From Pseudodesulfovibrio tunisiensis (GTDB taxonomy: Bacteria; Desulfobacterota; Desulfovibrionia; Desulfovibrionales; Desulfovibrionaceae), in the NCBI RefSeq assembly GCF_022809775.1, contig NZ_CP094380.1, positions 3,385,501 to 3,449,500 on the forward strand: a stretch of 64,000 nt of DNA, read 5' to 3'. The translations under genes and the position numbers were made by a program. Under the pieces are notes generated by a model. That model was given only the letters and a program-made list of their open reading frames with translations. It was not told where the DNA came from and did no database searches. Shown here piece after piece: positions 45,356 to 56,019 of the stretch; the stretch's first letter is position 1; the number at the start of each line of letters is the position of its first letter.

Positions 45356-47140
45356 ATGCAGAATCCCGAATCGGGAAACATAGATGTCGTTATCGCCGAT
45401 CTTGCCTGGGCCGCCCGCATCAACCGGGCTCTTGGGGTGCTGCTCGATCCCATCATGGCTCCGGACGCCACGTTGGAGGAGGTTTCGGACAAGCTGCTCA
45501 AGGAGGCGCGGGACATCGTGGGCTGTGGCGACGGGTATGCGGGCAGCATTGATCAGGAATCCTATGCGCTGGTGGTGCATGCGGTTACGGAAATGGTCGG
45601 CGGGCAGTGCCGTCTTGCTCCAAAGGGACGCAACATCAAGTTCTTTCCCGGCAAGAACGGATGGTACAACGGACTGTGGGGGCATTCCCTGAACACGCAC
45701 GAGCCTTTTGTGACCAATGAGCCGGGAAAGCACGAGGCCTCGGCCGGAGCGCCCGAAGGGCATGTGCCGATTGTCAACGTGCTCTCCTATCCGGTTGTGG
45801 CGGCAGGGGAACTCATGGGACAGATTTCGCTGGCCAACAAGCCGGGCGGATTCGTCAAGCGTGATCTGGAGGCCGTGGGCCAGCTCGGCAGGCTGTTTGC
45901 CATAGCCATCCGTCGCATTCGGGACCTGAAGAAGAAGCAGGAAACCGAGGAGCGGTACCGCGATCTGGTCGAACTCATGCAGGAAGGCATCATCATCGAT
46001 GACGCCGAATCCCGGATTACCTATGTCAATCACATGCTGTGCAGCATGCTCGGGGTATCGCGCAAGGACCTAGTGGGACGCTCCCTGCATGATTTCGTGA
46101 TTCCCGAGGACAGGGCGCGATGGAAGCGTGCGCAGGACGACCGCAAGCGGGGCGGAACCGGAAACTATGAACTCGTCATGCGCAATGCGGACGGGGCCAA
46201 GGTTTTCACGCTCATTTCTCCGACCCCCATGTTCAACGAGGACGGCAAGTTCATCGGTTCCTTCGGGGTGGTCACGGACGTGACCCGGCTGAAGCTGCTG
46301 GAAAGTCAGCTTCTTCAGGCCCAGAAGCTGGAGTCCATAGGACAGTTGGCTGCGGGCATTGCCCACGAGATCAACACTCCGACCCAGTACGTGGACAACA
46401 ATGTCCGCTATCTCGAAACCACGTTTCTCGACATGCTGAAGATGGCGGAAACCGCGCGGGAACTGGCGGATGCCGTGTCGCGGGGTGATGATGTCGCGGC
46501 CTTGAAGCGCATTGCCTGGGGCGTGCCGGATCAGGAATTTCTGGATGAACTGCGCGAGGACGTTCCCGAAGCCCTGTCCGATTCCCTGAAGGGGTTGGAG
46601 CGCATTGCCGAGATCGTGGCGTCCATCAAGCGGTTGTCCCATCCGGGCCAGACCGAGAAGAAGTACGTGAACATCAACGACAGCGTGAAGAGCACGATTA
46701 CCGTGGCCACCAACGAATGGAAATACGTGGCCGAGATGCAAACCGAACTGGCCGACGATCTGCCGGATGTGCCGTGCCTCATCGGCGAATTCAATCAGGT
46801 GCTGCTGAACCTCATCGTCAATGCCGTGGATGCCATCAAGGACAGGATCGGCGAGGCTCCTTCGGAACGGGGCATGATCTCGGTCGAAACCGCAGCAGTG
46901 GACGGCGGCGTGGAGGTTCGCGTGTCCGATACCGGAATCGGCATTCCCGCAGACATCCGGGGCCGGATTTTCGACCCATTTTTCACCACCAAGGAGGTGG
47001 GCAAGGGAACCGGGCAGGGATTGGCGATCAGCTACAGCGTGATCGTGGAAAAGCACGGAGGCCGCATTTCCGTGGAAAGCGAGGAAGGGAAGGGATCGAC
47101 ATTCGTGGTCTTTCTTCCCGCCGGAACCGACGACGGGTAG
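45356..47140 (+). CDS. GAF-PAS sensor histidine kinase
   Basis: Cytosolic kinase of about 594 residues. A GAF-like domain ([23 protein letters not shown]...[23 protein letters not shown]) precedes PAS ([24 protein letters not shown]), H-box [15 protein letters not shown] and HATPase ([29 protein letters not shown]). The start is uncertain. The ATG at 45356 has GTGGAG upstream; a TTG at 45275 would add 27 residues with a CxxC. It leads an operon with two response regulators. Confidence 0.9.
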   Translation: MQNPESGNIDVVIADLAWAARINRALGVLLDPIMAPDATLEEVSDKLLKEARDIVGCGDGYAGSIDQESYALVVHAVTEMVGGQCRLAPKGRNIKFFPGKNGWYNGLWGHSLNTHEPFVTNEPGKHEASAGAPEGHVPIVNVLSYPVVAAGELMGQISLANKPGGFVKRDLEAVGQLGRLFAIAIRRIRDLKKKQETEERYRDLVELMQEGIIIDDAESRITYVNHMLCSMLGVSRKDLVGRSLHDFVIPEDRARWKRAQDDRKRGGTGNYELVMRNADGAKVFTLISPTPMFNEDGKFIGSFGVVTDVTRLKLLESQLLQAQKLESIGQLAAGIAHEINTPTQYVDNNVRYLETTFLDMLKMAETARELADAVSRGDDVAALKRIAWGVPDQEFLDELREDVPEALSDSLKGLERIAEIVASIKRLSHPGQTEKKYVNINDSVKSTITVATNEWKYVAEMQTELADDLPDVPCLIGEFNQVLLNLIVNAVDAIKDRIGEAPSERGMISVETAAVDGGVEVRVSDTGIGIPADIRGRIFDPFFTTKEVGKGTGQGLAISYSVIVEKHGGRISVESEEGKGSTFVVFLPAGTDDG

Positions 47141-47143
47141 GAC

Positions 47144-48355
47144 ATGATCGACAAGCGACGCATATTGTTCGTGGATGACGAACCCATGGTGCTCAAGGGG
47201 ATTCGCCGCATGCTTTCGCCCAGAAGGCGGGAGTGGGACGTGCTGTTTGCCGAGGGCGGGGAAAAGGCTCTGGAAATGCTGGAGCACAACGAGATCGACG
47301 TGATCATTTCGGACATCCGCATGCCGGGCATGGACGGGATAACCCTGCTGCGAAAGGTGCAGGACCGCTATCCCAGCGTCATCCGCGTGACCCTGACCGG
47401 GCAGCCGCACGAGGACTATGCGGACGGATACGTCGACTGCGCGCACCAGAGTCTGGTCAAACCGTGCGACAACGGAACCCTGTTCAAGGTCATTGGCGAA
47501 GCGTTGCGCGCGGCTGACCTGCGATTGGAGCCTCGCATGAAGGAGGTCGTTTCGCGAATCTCATCCCTGCCCACCTTGCCCAAGGTGTATCAATCCATTC
47601 TGGACGAACTGCACCGCGAGCCGGTGGATTTGCAGGCCGTGGCCCGGCTCATGCGGCAGGATGTCGGCATTTGCGCCAAGGTCCTGACCCTGGCGAATTC
47701 CCAGTATTTCGGGTTCAGGGAAAAGATCGCGGAGCCCGAGCGAGCCGTGGTGCTGCTCGGCACCAATGTGATCAAGGCCATGATTCTGTCCATCAACGTG
47801 TTCTCCGCCTACAATGCCGATGGCATTCCGGAATTTTCCCTGGAACAGTTGTGGGGGCATTGTCAGCGCACCGCCTGCATCGCCAGAGCCATCGCCAGAA
47901 CCGAAGGTCTGGATCGGCAGGGGCAGGACCATGCGTTCATGGCCGGGCTGCTGCATGATCTGGGCAAGCTGATCTTCTGCACGGAATTCACGGATGACTA
48001 TCGGAAGCTGCTGCAGGCCGTGCGCAGCGGCAAGGGCACGGTCACGGCGCTGGAACGCGACTACTTCGGCACGACCCATGCCAAGGTCGGGGCGTATCTC
48101 ATGGGACTGTGGGGCATGCAGAGTCCGGCCGTGGATGCCATTGCCGATCACCATTCCACGCACATGCTCGGAGAGGACAAGATGGTGCGAACCATCGTTT
48201 TTTCGGCCAGCATTCTGGATCACAAGCTTGTCGTGCTCAACCATGAGTATTTCAGGCCCGAGGTGCCGGAGAGCCGTTTTCGGGAATTGGGTCTTGAGGA
48301 ACGATACGCAACCTGGAGCGAACTTGCGGAAACCGTGTTGGAGGATTGCTCATGA
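47144..48355 (+). CDS. Response regulator with HDOD output domain
   Basis: 403 residues. Receiver domain with Asp57 in IISDIRMPGMDG and Lys in LVKPCD, then an HDOD domain (SRISSLPTLPKVYQSILDEL...ICAKVLTLANSQYFGF...HAFMAGLLHDLGKLIF). The pattern keeps an HD-like pair (LLHDLGK). Its ATG is 3 bases after the kinase stop, and its stop overlaps the next gene (ATGA), so the three are translationally linked. Confidence 0.93.
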   Translation: MIDKRRILFVDDEPMVLKGIRRMLSPRRREWDVLFAEGGEKALEMLEHNEIDVIISDIRMPGMDGITLLRKVQDRYPSVIRVTLTGQPHEDYADGYVDCAHQSLVKPCDNGTLFKVIGEALRAADLRLEPRMKEVVSRISSLPTLPKVYQSILDELHREPVDLQAVARLMRQDVGICAKVLTLANSQYFGFREKIAEPERAVVLLGTNVIKAMILSINVFSAYNADGIPEFSLEQLWGHCQRTACIARAIARTEGLDRQGQDHAFMAGLLHDLGKLIFCTEFTDDYRKLLQAVRSGKGTVTALERDYFGTTHAKVGAYLMGLWGMQSPAVDAIADHHSTHMLGEDKMVRTIVFSASILDHKLVVLNHEYFRPEVPESRFRELGLEERYATWSELAETVLEDCS

Positions 48356-49512
48356 CCAGGCACCGGATATTGATAGTGGATGACGACGAAAAGCTGCTTC
48401 GTTCCTTCGAGCGGGTGCTGCGGTCCAGATTCGACGTGTCCGTTGCGGAGAACGCAACCCGGGCCCTGTCCATGATCGGGGCGGAAGAACCCTATGCGAT
48501 CATCATTTCCGACTACCGGATGCCGGGCATGAACGGCGTCGATTTTCTGGCTCGCGTCATGGAAGTGGCGCCGGATACCGTCCGTATCCTGCTGACCGGG
48601 CATGCCGACGTGCAGGTGGCGATCAAGGCCGTGAACGAGGGCAACATCTTCCGGCTGCTGGACAAGCCCTGTCCGCCCAAGGTGCTGGCCAAGGCGCTGA
48701 TGGATGGACTTCGGTTCGTGGATCTGGTGAATGCGGAGCATGAGATCATGGAAAGGACCGTGCAGAGCAGTGTCGCCGTGCTTGGTGATCTGGTTTCCCT
48801 TGTGCGGCCCGAGGTCTACGGCAGAATTTCGCGCATCACTCCCTATGTGCGCCACATAAGCCGGGAACTGGCTCCGCAGCATCTGTGGGAGGCCGTGACC
48901 GCGGCCAAGCTCTCCATGATCGGGTTCGTCATGTTGCCGGAGGCCGTGGTGCAGGAGGACCTTGCCGGAGAAAGGCTGACCACCGAGCGGCAGGCCCAGT
49001 TCGCCAGCCATGCGGCGTTTGCCGCCAAGTTCGTGGGCAAGATTCCGCGCATGGAAGAGGTCGCCCGCATCATCCGCTATCAGGAAAAGCGGTTTGACGG
49101 CGGCGGATATCCCAGGGACGAGCTCAGGGGCCTGATGCTGCCCATGGGAGCGCGCATTCTCAAGGCCGTCATCGATTTCGACAGGCATGTCTGCGCCGGA
49201 TTGAGCTTCGGTGCCGCGCTCAATGCCATGTCCGAAAACGAGGACTGGTACGACCCGGACGTGCTCGGTTCCCTGTTCAGCCTGCTCGGCGAGGAAGCGA
49301 CCACCCGGGAGAACCGTGTCTACCTTCAGGGACTGGAACCCGGCATGGTGCTCGGCGAGGACCTTTATGCCAAAAAGGACGGCAAGAAGGTCAAGCTGCT
49401 GGCAGAGGGCAGCGAGCTTACCGAAATGATGATCGACTACCTCATGTCGTTCAAGAAGAACGGCCTCAAGGAACCGATCCTCGTTTGCGAGGTCCAGTTC
49501 TGCCGTTTGTGA
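48352..49512 (+). CDS. Response regulator with degenerate HD-GYP domain
   Basis: 386 residues. Receiver with Asp54 in IISDYRMPGMNG, phosphorylation-site Lys in LLDKPC. The C-terminal domain has the shape of HD-GYP, including RFDGGGYPRDELRGLMLPMGARIL. However, the HDxGK block reads SMIGF and the HHE block reads RYQEK, so the metal ligands are missing. Phosphodiesterase activity is unlikely; a sensing or scaffold role is inferred. It ends 10 bases from the convergent DUF748 gene. Confidence 0.88.
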   Translation: MTRHRILIVDDDEKLLRSFERVLRSRFDVSVAENATRALSMIGAEEPYAIIISDYRMPGMNGVDFLARVMEVAPDTVRILLTGHADVQVAIKAVNEGNIFRLLDKPCPPKVLAKALMDGLRFVDLVNAEHEIMERTVQSSVAVLGDLVSLVRPEVYGRISRITPYVRHISRELAPQHLWEAVTAAKLSMIGFVMLPEAVVQEDLAGERLTTERQAQFASHAAFAAKFVGKIPRMEEVARIIRYQEKRFDGGGYPRDELRGLMLPMGARILKAVIDFDRHVCAGLSFGAALNAMSENEDWYDPDVLGSLFSLLGEEATTRENRVYLQGLEPGMVLGEDLYAKKDGKKVKLLAEGSELTEMMIDYLMSFKKNGLKEPILVCEVQFCRL

Positions 49513-49522
49513 TCCTTCCGGA

Positions 49523-52500
49523 CTATTTCAGGCCCAGATCGGCTCTGTGACCGGGAACGCCTGTTTTTCCGGGCTTGTCCGTGGCGCGGTTCAGGAGGAA
49601 GATGCGCTCCGCCAGTTCCGGATTCCTGTCAAGCAGGTACTGCTTCACGGCCTTGGCGCGGTCCACGGCGAGTTGCTGAAGGTCCTCCTCGGTTACCCGT
49701 ATGTGGTCGATCATGAATTTTTCCATGAATTCGACCGGCTGACGGTCGACCACGAACAGGGTCTTCGGTTTTTCATCACTCCCGGCCGGGTCGTCGCTGT
49801 AGGCTTCGTACAATATGTCCGCGTATTCGTCCGTGCCGATGATCATGGCGTCCACCGTTGTCTCGGCCCGCTCCTTGCGGGACAGGGATTCGTATTTGGC
49901 CTGCATGAGCTTCCGGCGGAAGATGTGGGCGACGAGCCCGCTTCTGTCCGTGACCGGGTCCACGGCGCCATCCACTTCCAGCTTGATTTTCGGGCGCTCG
50001 GTCATGGCCTTGGCCACGGTGTCCAGTTTCAGGGATGCCCCCTGACCCACGAGGGAAAGGCCGGGCTCGAAGGTCACGAATTCCAGATTCTGGCTGCCGC
50101 TTCCGCCAAACATGGAGCCGATGATGGAGAACGGCGATGCCACGGCACGGAACAGAAGCCCCACGAAGGTGCGGAACACGATGCCGCCGATCCGGAAGTT
50201 CGGATCGTCCAGCCTGCCGCGTACGGGCAGGTTGATTTCCATGTCCCCGTTGGAGTCCTGAAGCAGGGCCAGACCGAGCTTCACTGGCACGTTGGGAACG
50301 TCGGGGCCGTCGACCTTCCTGCCCAGAACGAGCTGCTGGACAAAGAACTTGTTGTCGATTTCCAGAAGCCGGTTCTCGGTCTTGAGACTCACGTCGGCAT
50401 AGAGCCGTCCCTTTTCCACGGGATACCCGAGGTGGCGGACCATGTACGGGGTGAGCGGCACCAGTTCCAGACCGTTCACGGAAATGTGCATGTCCGAGAA
50501 TATGGGGGAAACGACCGGATTGAACGCCCCGCTTATCGAGATCGGGGTCGGGCCGATATGCGCGCTGACCCTGAGCTTGGGCCGGGCACCGTCCTTCATG
50601 GTCACTTTTTCCAGATAGATGCCGACTTCGGTCACGTCCAGAGAGAAGTCCGGGTCAACGCTCTGATCCCGGTAGGAAAATCCTCCGTTCAGCACGGCAA
50701 GCCTGCCGATATCCACGGTCTTGAAGTAGGACGGTTCCTCCTTTGATGCTGGCGCGGGCTCGGCCATTTCCCGATTCTCCTCGGCCTGCATGGCTTCGGC
50801 TTCCTCGATGTTCGTGGGGGCTTTGACCTCTTCCGGTTCCGGGATGCGGAACAATCGCCGTACGTTCAGGCGGCCCTTGTCGTCTATGGCCACGAGCGCA
50901 TGCGGTTTTGACAGGGAGATTTCCCCGACATGCAGCGAGGGGCCTGTGCTGTCGAATCGGATTTCCTTGAGCCGGAAGTGGTTCAGACTGGCGAATTCGC
51001 CCTTGCCGTGCCCGTCCTTGAGCATCAGGTCGTCCAGCCCGAACGAGCCTGTTGCGGAGTACGCGGACTTGGTGGAGTCGGCCGAGAATTTCAATTCGGC
51101 TGATACCGAGCCTTTTGTCAGAATCAGTTCCGAAAACAGATCAAGGTACGGGTCCAGCGGAGACAGTGCCAGTTTTTTCAGCCTGATCGCGCCGTCCGCG
51201 TGGAGATCGTGCAGGGATGCCTTGCCCGTGGCCGAGATCGATCCCGACCCGGGCCAATCTGCATTCAGGGAGAAGGGAGTCCTGTCTTTGCCGTTGGTGG
51301 AGAGGTTGTCCACGGTCAGGGCAATGTTTTTCAGGGCCACGCTGTTGCGGCGTTTGAGCGTGGTGTCGGTCACCGCGATCGTGCCGTTTTTCAGTGCCGT
51401 CTTTTCCACGGTCACATTCCATGGTTCGCCGCTGTCTTCGGATTTTGTTTTCGTTTCCGAATTCTGGAAGGGCAGAATCAGATCAATGCCCCGGGCATTG
51501 CGTTCCAGCGAAATGCTCGGGCCATCCAGAGTCACGCTGGACACACCCACGCTTCGGGCGTTCAGGTCCATGGCGGCACCCTGCACGGCAAGGGATTTCA
51601 GCGACACCGCAGCCTCTGTTTCGCCGGGTGCAGCCAGGGCAAGGCCTTCCAGTCCCAGTTCACTGTCGGACAGGGTCATGTTTGCCATGTCGGGAAGGAG
51701 CACCAGATCGGTCTTGAAGCGCGCCGTACCTTTGAGCAGGGGCAGGGGAAGGCCGAGTCGGGCATAGGAGGCGAAATCCTCGAGATGGATGTTGGTTCCG
51801 GACAGGGTGAGCTTGGCGGAAAACGGAATCAGGGTGATGGACCCCTGCGTGGTGAGCCTTTCCCGGTCCCGTCCCACGGATACCGAGACGAGCATGGGCT
51901 TTTCACGGGCTGTGGAAATTTCCTGAGCCGTGACCTCAATGGGACCGAGGGTTCGGGAATAGGGCTTGGGCAGGGCGTTGTCCAGCCACTCCACGGTTCC
52001 ATTGCGTACGATCAGGCTCTTTACCTTGGCCAGAAAATCCTGAACCGGGCGCTCCTGTTCTCCGGTTTCGGCCGGGGGAACGGTTTGGGTCTCCTCCGAA
52101 GCCATGGCTTGGTCCTGAGCCTGCGGCGTTTCCGGCGCTGCCGGTTTTGGCTTGTTGTCGTCGGAAGACGTTTCCTCCGGAGCAGGAATCGGTTCGGCCG
52201 GGAAGTACTGCTGCCAGTTCAGTGTGCCGTTTTTGTCGCGAATCACCTTGATGAAGGGCGTGTCCAGCTCCAGTTCCGTGAACGCCAGACTGTTGCCATC
52301 CAGCGAATATTCGTTGAGCGCGAACGAGAACGACTTGAATCCGAGTACCTTGCCCTGATCCGGGGCCGAGATCTCCACATCCTCGAAACGTCCCTTGCCG
52401 CCCACCTTGAGTTGAATGCGTTTGCCTTCCGGTCTGGAAAAGAACAGGGATATTTCCGAGGAAAGCGTGCCCTTTTCCAGAGTCAGGGGCAGGTGCGCCG

Positions 52501-53236
52501 GAATGTAGGTGTCATACTGATCCAGGTCGATTTCCACGGCGCCGAGCTTGAACTCCGTGCGCAGGGTGGTGTCGAACGGCAGTATTCTGCCCTGGAATTC
52601 GAGAGGGTCGCCGTTGACCACGGCGGAAAGATGGGGCTGGGTGAATTCCTTGCGATATTTTTCCAGACTGGACATGAAGGGAACCTGAAGGGAGAGGTTC
52701 TTGATTTCGTGCCGTTTCCCGTGCGGCTGGTCCTGAAAGACGATGTGTCCGTTGTTCACCACGAGTTCGTAGAGGGCAAACGGGAAAACCGGGGCGTCCG
52801 GGGAGGGGGCCTGCGTCTGGCTGTCCGCTTCGATCAGGTCGGAGAAATTGTATTTGCCGTCGCCCAGAAAGGTCAGGTTCACGACCGGTTCGTCCAGTGT
52901 CAGGTCCGCCGCGACAGGCGCGAATTCCCACAGGGAGGAAAAGCCCGGCGCAAGGGAGAGCCGTTTCAGCCCGAAAAAGGTGGTGCTGCCGTCCCTGCTC
53001 TTCACGTTCAGACCGTCCACTTCGAGCCGGAAGGTCAGGGGGTTGAAGTAGATGCCTTTTATGGTTGTCTGTCTGCCGAGGGCCTTGCTCATTTCCTTTT
53101 CGGCAATGGACTGCGCGACCATGGGGACGACCAGAAAGCCGAGGCTCGTGTACGCGACAAGGAACACGGCTATCCAGAATGCGATTTTTCTTTGTTTGAG
53201 GCTGCCGTAGGGGACTTTGTTCAGAAAATCGAGCAT
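49523..53236 (-). CDS. Very large DUF748 / AsmA-like envelope protein
   Basis: 1237 residues. One N-terminal transmembrane helix (KIAFWIAVFLVAYTSLGFLVVPMVAQ) anchors a long beta-rich periplasmic body with repeated DUF748 blocks (GIYFNPLTFRLEVDGLNVKSRDG; LTLDEPVVNLTFLGDGKYNFSDLI; LYADVSLKTENRLLEIDNKFFVQQLVLGRK). A Pro/Ala/Glu-rich insert lies near residue 350-400. The family is related to AsmA/TamB/YhdP proteins that span the periplasm and are thought to move phospholipids. Single gene, far from other envelope machinery. Confidence 0.85.
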   Translation of the reverse strand: MLDFLNKVPYGSLKQRKIAFWIAVFLVAYTSLGFLVVPMVAQSIAEKEMSKALGRQTTIKGIYFNPLTFRLEVDGLNVKSRDGSTTFFGLKRLSLAPGFSSLWEFAPVAADLTLDEPVVNLTFLGDGKYNFSDLIEADSQTQAPSPDAPVFPFALYELVVNNGHIVFQDQPHGKRHEIKNLSLQVPFMSSLEKYRKEFTQPHLSAVVNGDPLEFQGRILPFDTTLRTEFKLGAVEIDLDQYDTYIPAHLPLTLEKGTLSSEISLFFSRPEGKRIQLKVGGKGRFEDVEISAPDQGKVLGFKSFSFALNEYSLDGNSLAFTELELDTPFIKVIRDKNGTLNWQQYFPAEPIPAPEETSSDDNKPKPAAPETPQAQDQAMASEETQTVPPAETGEQERPVQDFLAKVKSLIVRNGTVEWLDNALPKPYSRTLGPIEVTAQEISTAREKPMLVSVSVGRDRERLTTQGSITLIPFSAKLTLSGTNIHLEDFASYARLGLPLPLLKGTARFKTDLVLLPDMANMTLSDSELGLEGLALAAPGETEAAVSLKSLAVQGAAMDLNARSVGVSSVTLDGPSISLERNARGIDLILPFQNSETKTKSEDSGEPWNVTVEKTALKNGTIAVTDTTLKRRNSVALKNIALTVDNLSTNGKDRTPFSLNADWPGSGSISATGKASLHDLHADGAIRLKKLALSPLDPYLDLFSELILTKGSVSAELKFSADSTKSAYSATGSFGLDDLMLKDGHGKGEFASLNHFRLKEIRFDSTGPSLHVGEISLSKPHALVAIDDKGRLNVRRLFRIPEPEEVKAPTNIEEAEAMQAEENREMAEPAPASKEEPSYFKTVDIGRLAVLNGGFSYRDQSVDPDFSLDVTEVGIYLEKVTMKDGARPKLRVSAHIGPTPISISGAFNPVVSPIFSDMHISVNGLELVPLTPYMVRHLGYPVEKGRLYADVSLKTENRLLEIDNKFFVQQLVLGRKVDGPDVPNVPVKLGLALLQDSNGDMEINLPVRGRLDDPNFRIGGIVFRTFVGLLFRAVASPFSIIGSMFGGSGSQNLEFVTFEPGLSLVGQGASLKLDTVAKAMTERPKIKLEVDGAVDPVTDRSGLVAHIFRRKLMQAKYESLSRKERAETTVDAMIIGTDEYADILYEAYSDDPAGSDEKPKTLFVVDRQPVEFMEKFMIDHIRVTEEDLQQLAVDRAKAVKQYLLDRNPELAERIFLLNRATDKPGKTGVPGHRADLGLK

Positions 53237-53335
53237 GACACATCCTTGGTCCGTTGAATGAAAAGGATGAAAACAGCCTACAGCAAACGTTCGTGTTTCA
53301 CCAGACCGGGGCCCCGGAAATCATGTGATGCGAAG

Positions 53336-53366
53336 AACGCCCCGACTCGGGGGAATCGGGGCGTTC
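53336..53366 (-). terminator. Hairpin terminator after trpB
   Basis: AACGCCCCGA and TCGGGGCGTT form a perfect 10-bp stem 28 bases past the trpB stop. The T tract is short. Confidence 0.65.
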
Positions 53367-53393
53367 GGGGTGAAAGGGAACAGGAGGGAAGGA

Positions 53394-54602
<1,209 letters not shown>

Positions 54603-54636
54603 TGTTTCCTCTCCTGTGGGCAGCGGGCCAGCGGAC

Positions 54637-54672
54637 AAAAAAAACCGCGGCCAGTTTTCACTGCCGCGGTTT
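54637..54672 (-). terminator. Attenuator terminator in the trpB leader
   Basis: AAACCGCGGC and GCCGCGGTTT form the stem, followed by eight T residues on the minus strand, 35 bases before the trpB ATG. It ends transcription unless translation of the leader stalls. Confidence 0.9.
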
Positions 54673-54682
54673 GCTATTCAGG

Positions 54683-54738
54683 TTGGTTCCTGCTCTGTTT
54701 GCAGGCCAAGACTCTCCCACGGCGCTGTTAGCAGCGCC
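54683..54738 (-). promoter_or_regulatory. trp attenuator pause and alternative hairpins
   Basis: GGCGCTG-TTAG-CAGCGCC at 54721-54738 overlaps the Trp codons and stop of the leader peptide. A second stem TTGG..CCTGC/GCAGG..CCAA at 54683-54709 lies between it and the terminator. Exact antitermination pairing is not resolved by eye. Confidence 0.7.
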
Positions 54739-54784
54739 ACCACCAATTGCCGGAGGTGAGGGAAAGCACGATTTCGTTCTGCAT
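54728..54784 (-). CDS. trpL: trp leader peptide
   Basis: An 18-residue open frame on the minus strand, MQNEIVLSLTSGNWWWRC, with three consecutive Trp codons (tgg tgg tgg) near the end and AGGTGA properly placed before the ATG. The stop lies within the first hairpin of the attenuator. The ribosome site overlaps the stop codon of gluQ-RS, which ends 11 bases upstream. This matches ribosome-mediated attenuation known from trp operons. Confidence 0.9.
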   Translation of the reverse strand: MQNEIVLSLTSGNWWWRC

Positions 54785-54795
54785 GAAAAATTCAC

Positions 54796-55893
54796 CTAGC
54801 GGCTTTGCCGCGGCTTGTCAACCCGGGGAGATTTCGGGATTGATGCGCCGGGATTCGGAAGCTGTTGGTGTTCGCCCGGGGCTTTGCGTGGCGGCGGGGT
54901 GGTGCGCGGTCTCATGGAGTCGAGGCTGTGTTCCACGCCTTCCGACACGACCAGCGGCCCGTGCCTGAGGCGGGAAAAGTCGAAGCCGTCCACCAGTTCC
55001 GCAGCCCGGATCGGACGAGGCGAATCCGCAAGGCCGGACAGGTGCGCCAGATGGCCGATCACGGCCTCGGGCCGGATGCCTTGCTGGCGGAGTGCTGCCA
55101 GTTCAAGGGAGTGGTGGCGCTTGGACAGTTTCATGCCGTTTTCGTCCACGAGCAGGGGGACATGGGCATGGGAAGGCGGCTGGGCATTGAAGGCGCGGTA
55201 CAGGCATGTCTGCCGAGGCGTGGAGTCCAGAAGGTCTTCGCCGCGCACCACCTGATTGACGTGCATGGCAATGTCGTCCGTGACCACGGCGAGCTGGTAG
55301 GCATGTACGCCGTCCGAACGCTGGACCGGGAAATCCCCGCCCAGTTCCCGCGTGTCCAGAGTCACGTCGCCAAGGCACAGATCGCGGAACGTGACGATTT
55401 CCTCCGGGAAGCGGAAACGCCATGCCGGGGAACGACCCGTTGCCCGTCTTTCCCGTATCTGTTCCGGGGAAAGGTCGCGGCAGAAGCCGGGATAGCCGGG
55501 GCCTGCGTTGCGGCGATGGGGAGCGGACGCGGCCTTGCGCAGTTCCCTGCGCGTGCAGAAGCACGGATAGATCAGGTTGCGGCTTTTCAGGCTTGCGACA
55601 GCCACGTCATACAGTGCGCGTCGTTCGTTCTGAGTGTACGGACCGAATGGACCGCCCCTGCCCGGGCCTTCGTCCCAGTCCAGTCCCAGCCATTGCAGGT
55701 CTTCCATGATCCCGTGGGCGAATTCCCTTCGCGATCTGGCCGGGTCGATGTCCTCGATGCGCAGAATCACATCACCCTCGGCGCTGCGGGCGCCCAGCCA
55801 GCACAAGAGCGCGGCAAGGGCGTTGCCCAGATGCATGCGGCCTGTGGGGGACGGGGCGAATCTGCCCCGGATGCGGGTCGGTTCGTGCGTCAT
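54796..55893 (-). CDS. gluQ: Glutamyl-Q tRNA(Asp) synthetase
   Basis: Class I truncated GluRS that glutamylates queuosine in tRNA-Asp. Start ATG at 55893 (CGAGG upstream), 365 residues. The HIGH-like motif is SPTGRMHLGNA, the KMSKS-like motif is MKLSKRH, and a zinc-binding Cys set is CFC...C in YPCFCTRRELRKA…GYPGFCR. The C-terminal 60 residues are Pro/Arg-rich and probably not conserved. No anticodon-binding domain. The trpL-trpB unit starts right after its stop. Confidence 0.87.
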   Translation of the reverse strand: MTHEPTRIRGRFAPSPTGRMHLGNALAALLCWLGARSAEGDVILRIEDIDPARSRREFAHGIMEDLQWLGLDWDEGPGRGGPFGPYTQNERRALYDVAVASLKSRNLIYPCFCTRRELRKAASAPHRRNAGPGYPGFCRDLSPEQIRERRATGRSPAWRFRFPEEIVTFRDLCLGDVTLDTRELGGDFPVQRSDGVHAYQLAVVTDDIAMHVNQVVRGEDLLDSTPRQTCLYRAFNAQPPSHAHVPLLVDENGMKLSKRHHSLELAALRQQGIRPEAVIGHLAHLSGLADSPRPIRAAELVDGFDFSRLRHGPLVVSEGVEHSLDSMRPRTTPPPRKAPGEHQQLPNPGASIPKSPRVDKPRQSR

Positions 55894-55950
55894 GGCGTGC
55901 CTCGTGGAAAAAAGCGACCATGTAGCGGAAAACCGTTTCCGGGTCAAAGT

Positions 55951-55988
55951 GTGCGGGGAGCGGGCCGGAGTGGCCGCGCTCCCCGCAC
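55951..55988 (-). terminator. Hairpin after the chemoreceptor gene
   Basis: Perfect 12-bp arms GTGCGGGGAGCG and CGCTCCCCGCAC, 31 bases past the chemoreceptor stop and before gluQ. The following T stretch is weak. Confidence 0.6.
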
Positions 55989-56019
55989 ATGTCAGGAGAG
56001 GACTGGAAGCCTTTGCCGA

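Noticed and set aside
49547..53257. Two long plus-strand frames opposite the DUF748 gene
   Set aside because: The minus-strand protein has a clear membrane anchor and DUF748 blocks; the plus frames have a His/Gln/Gly-rich shadow composition.
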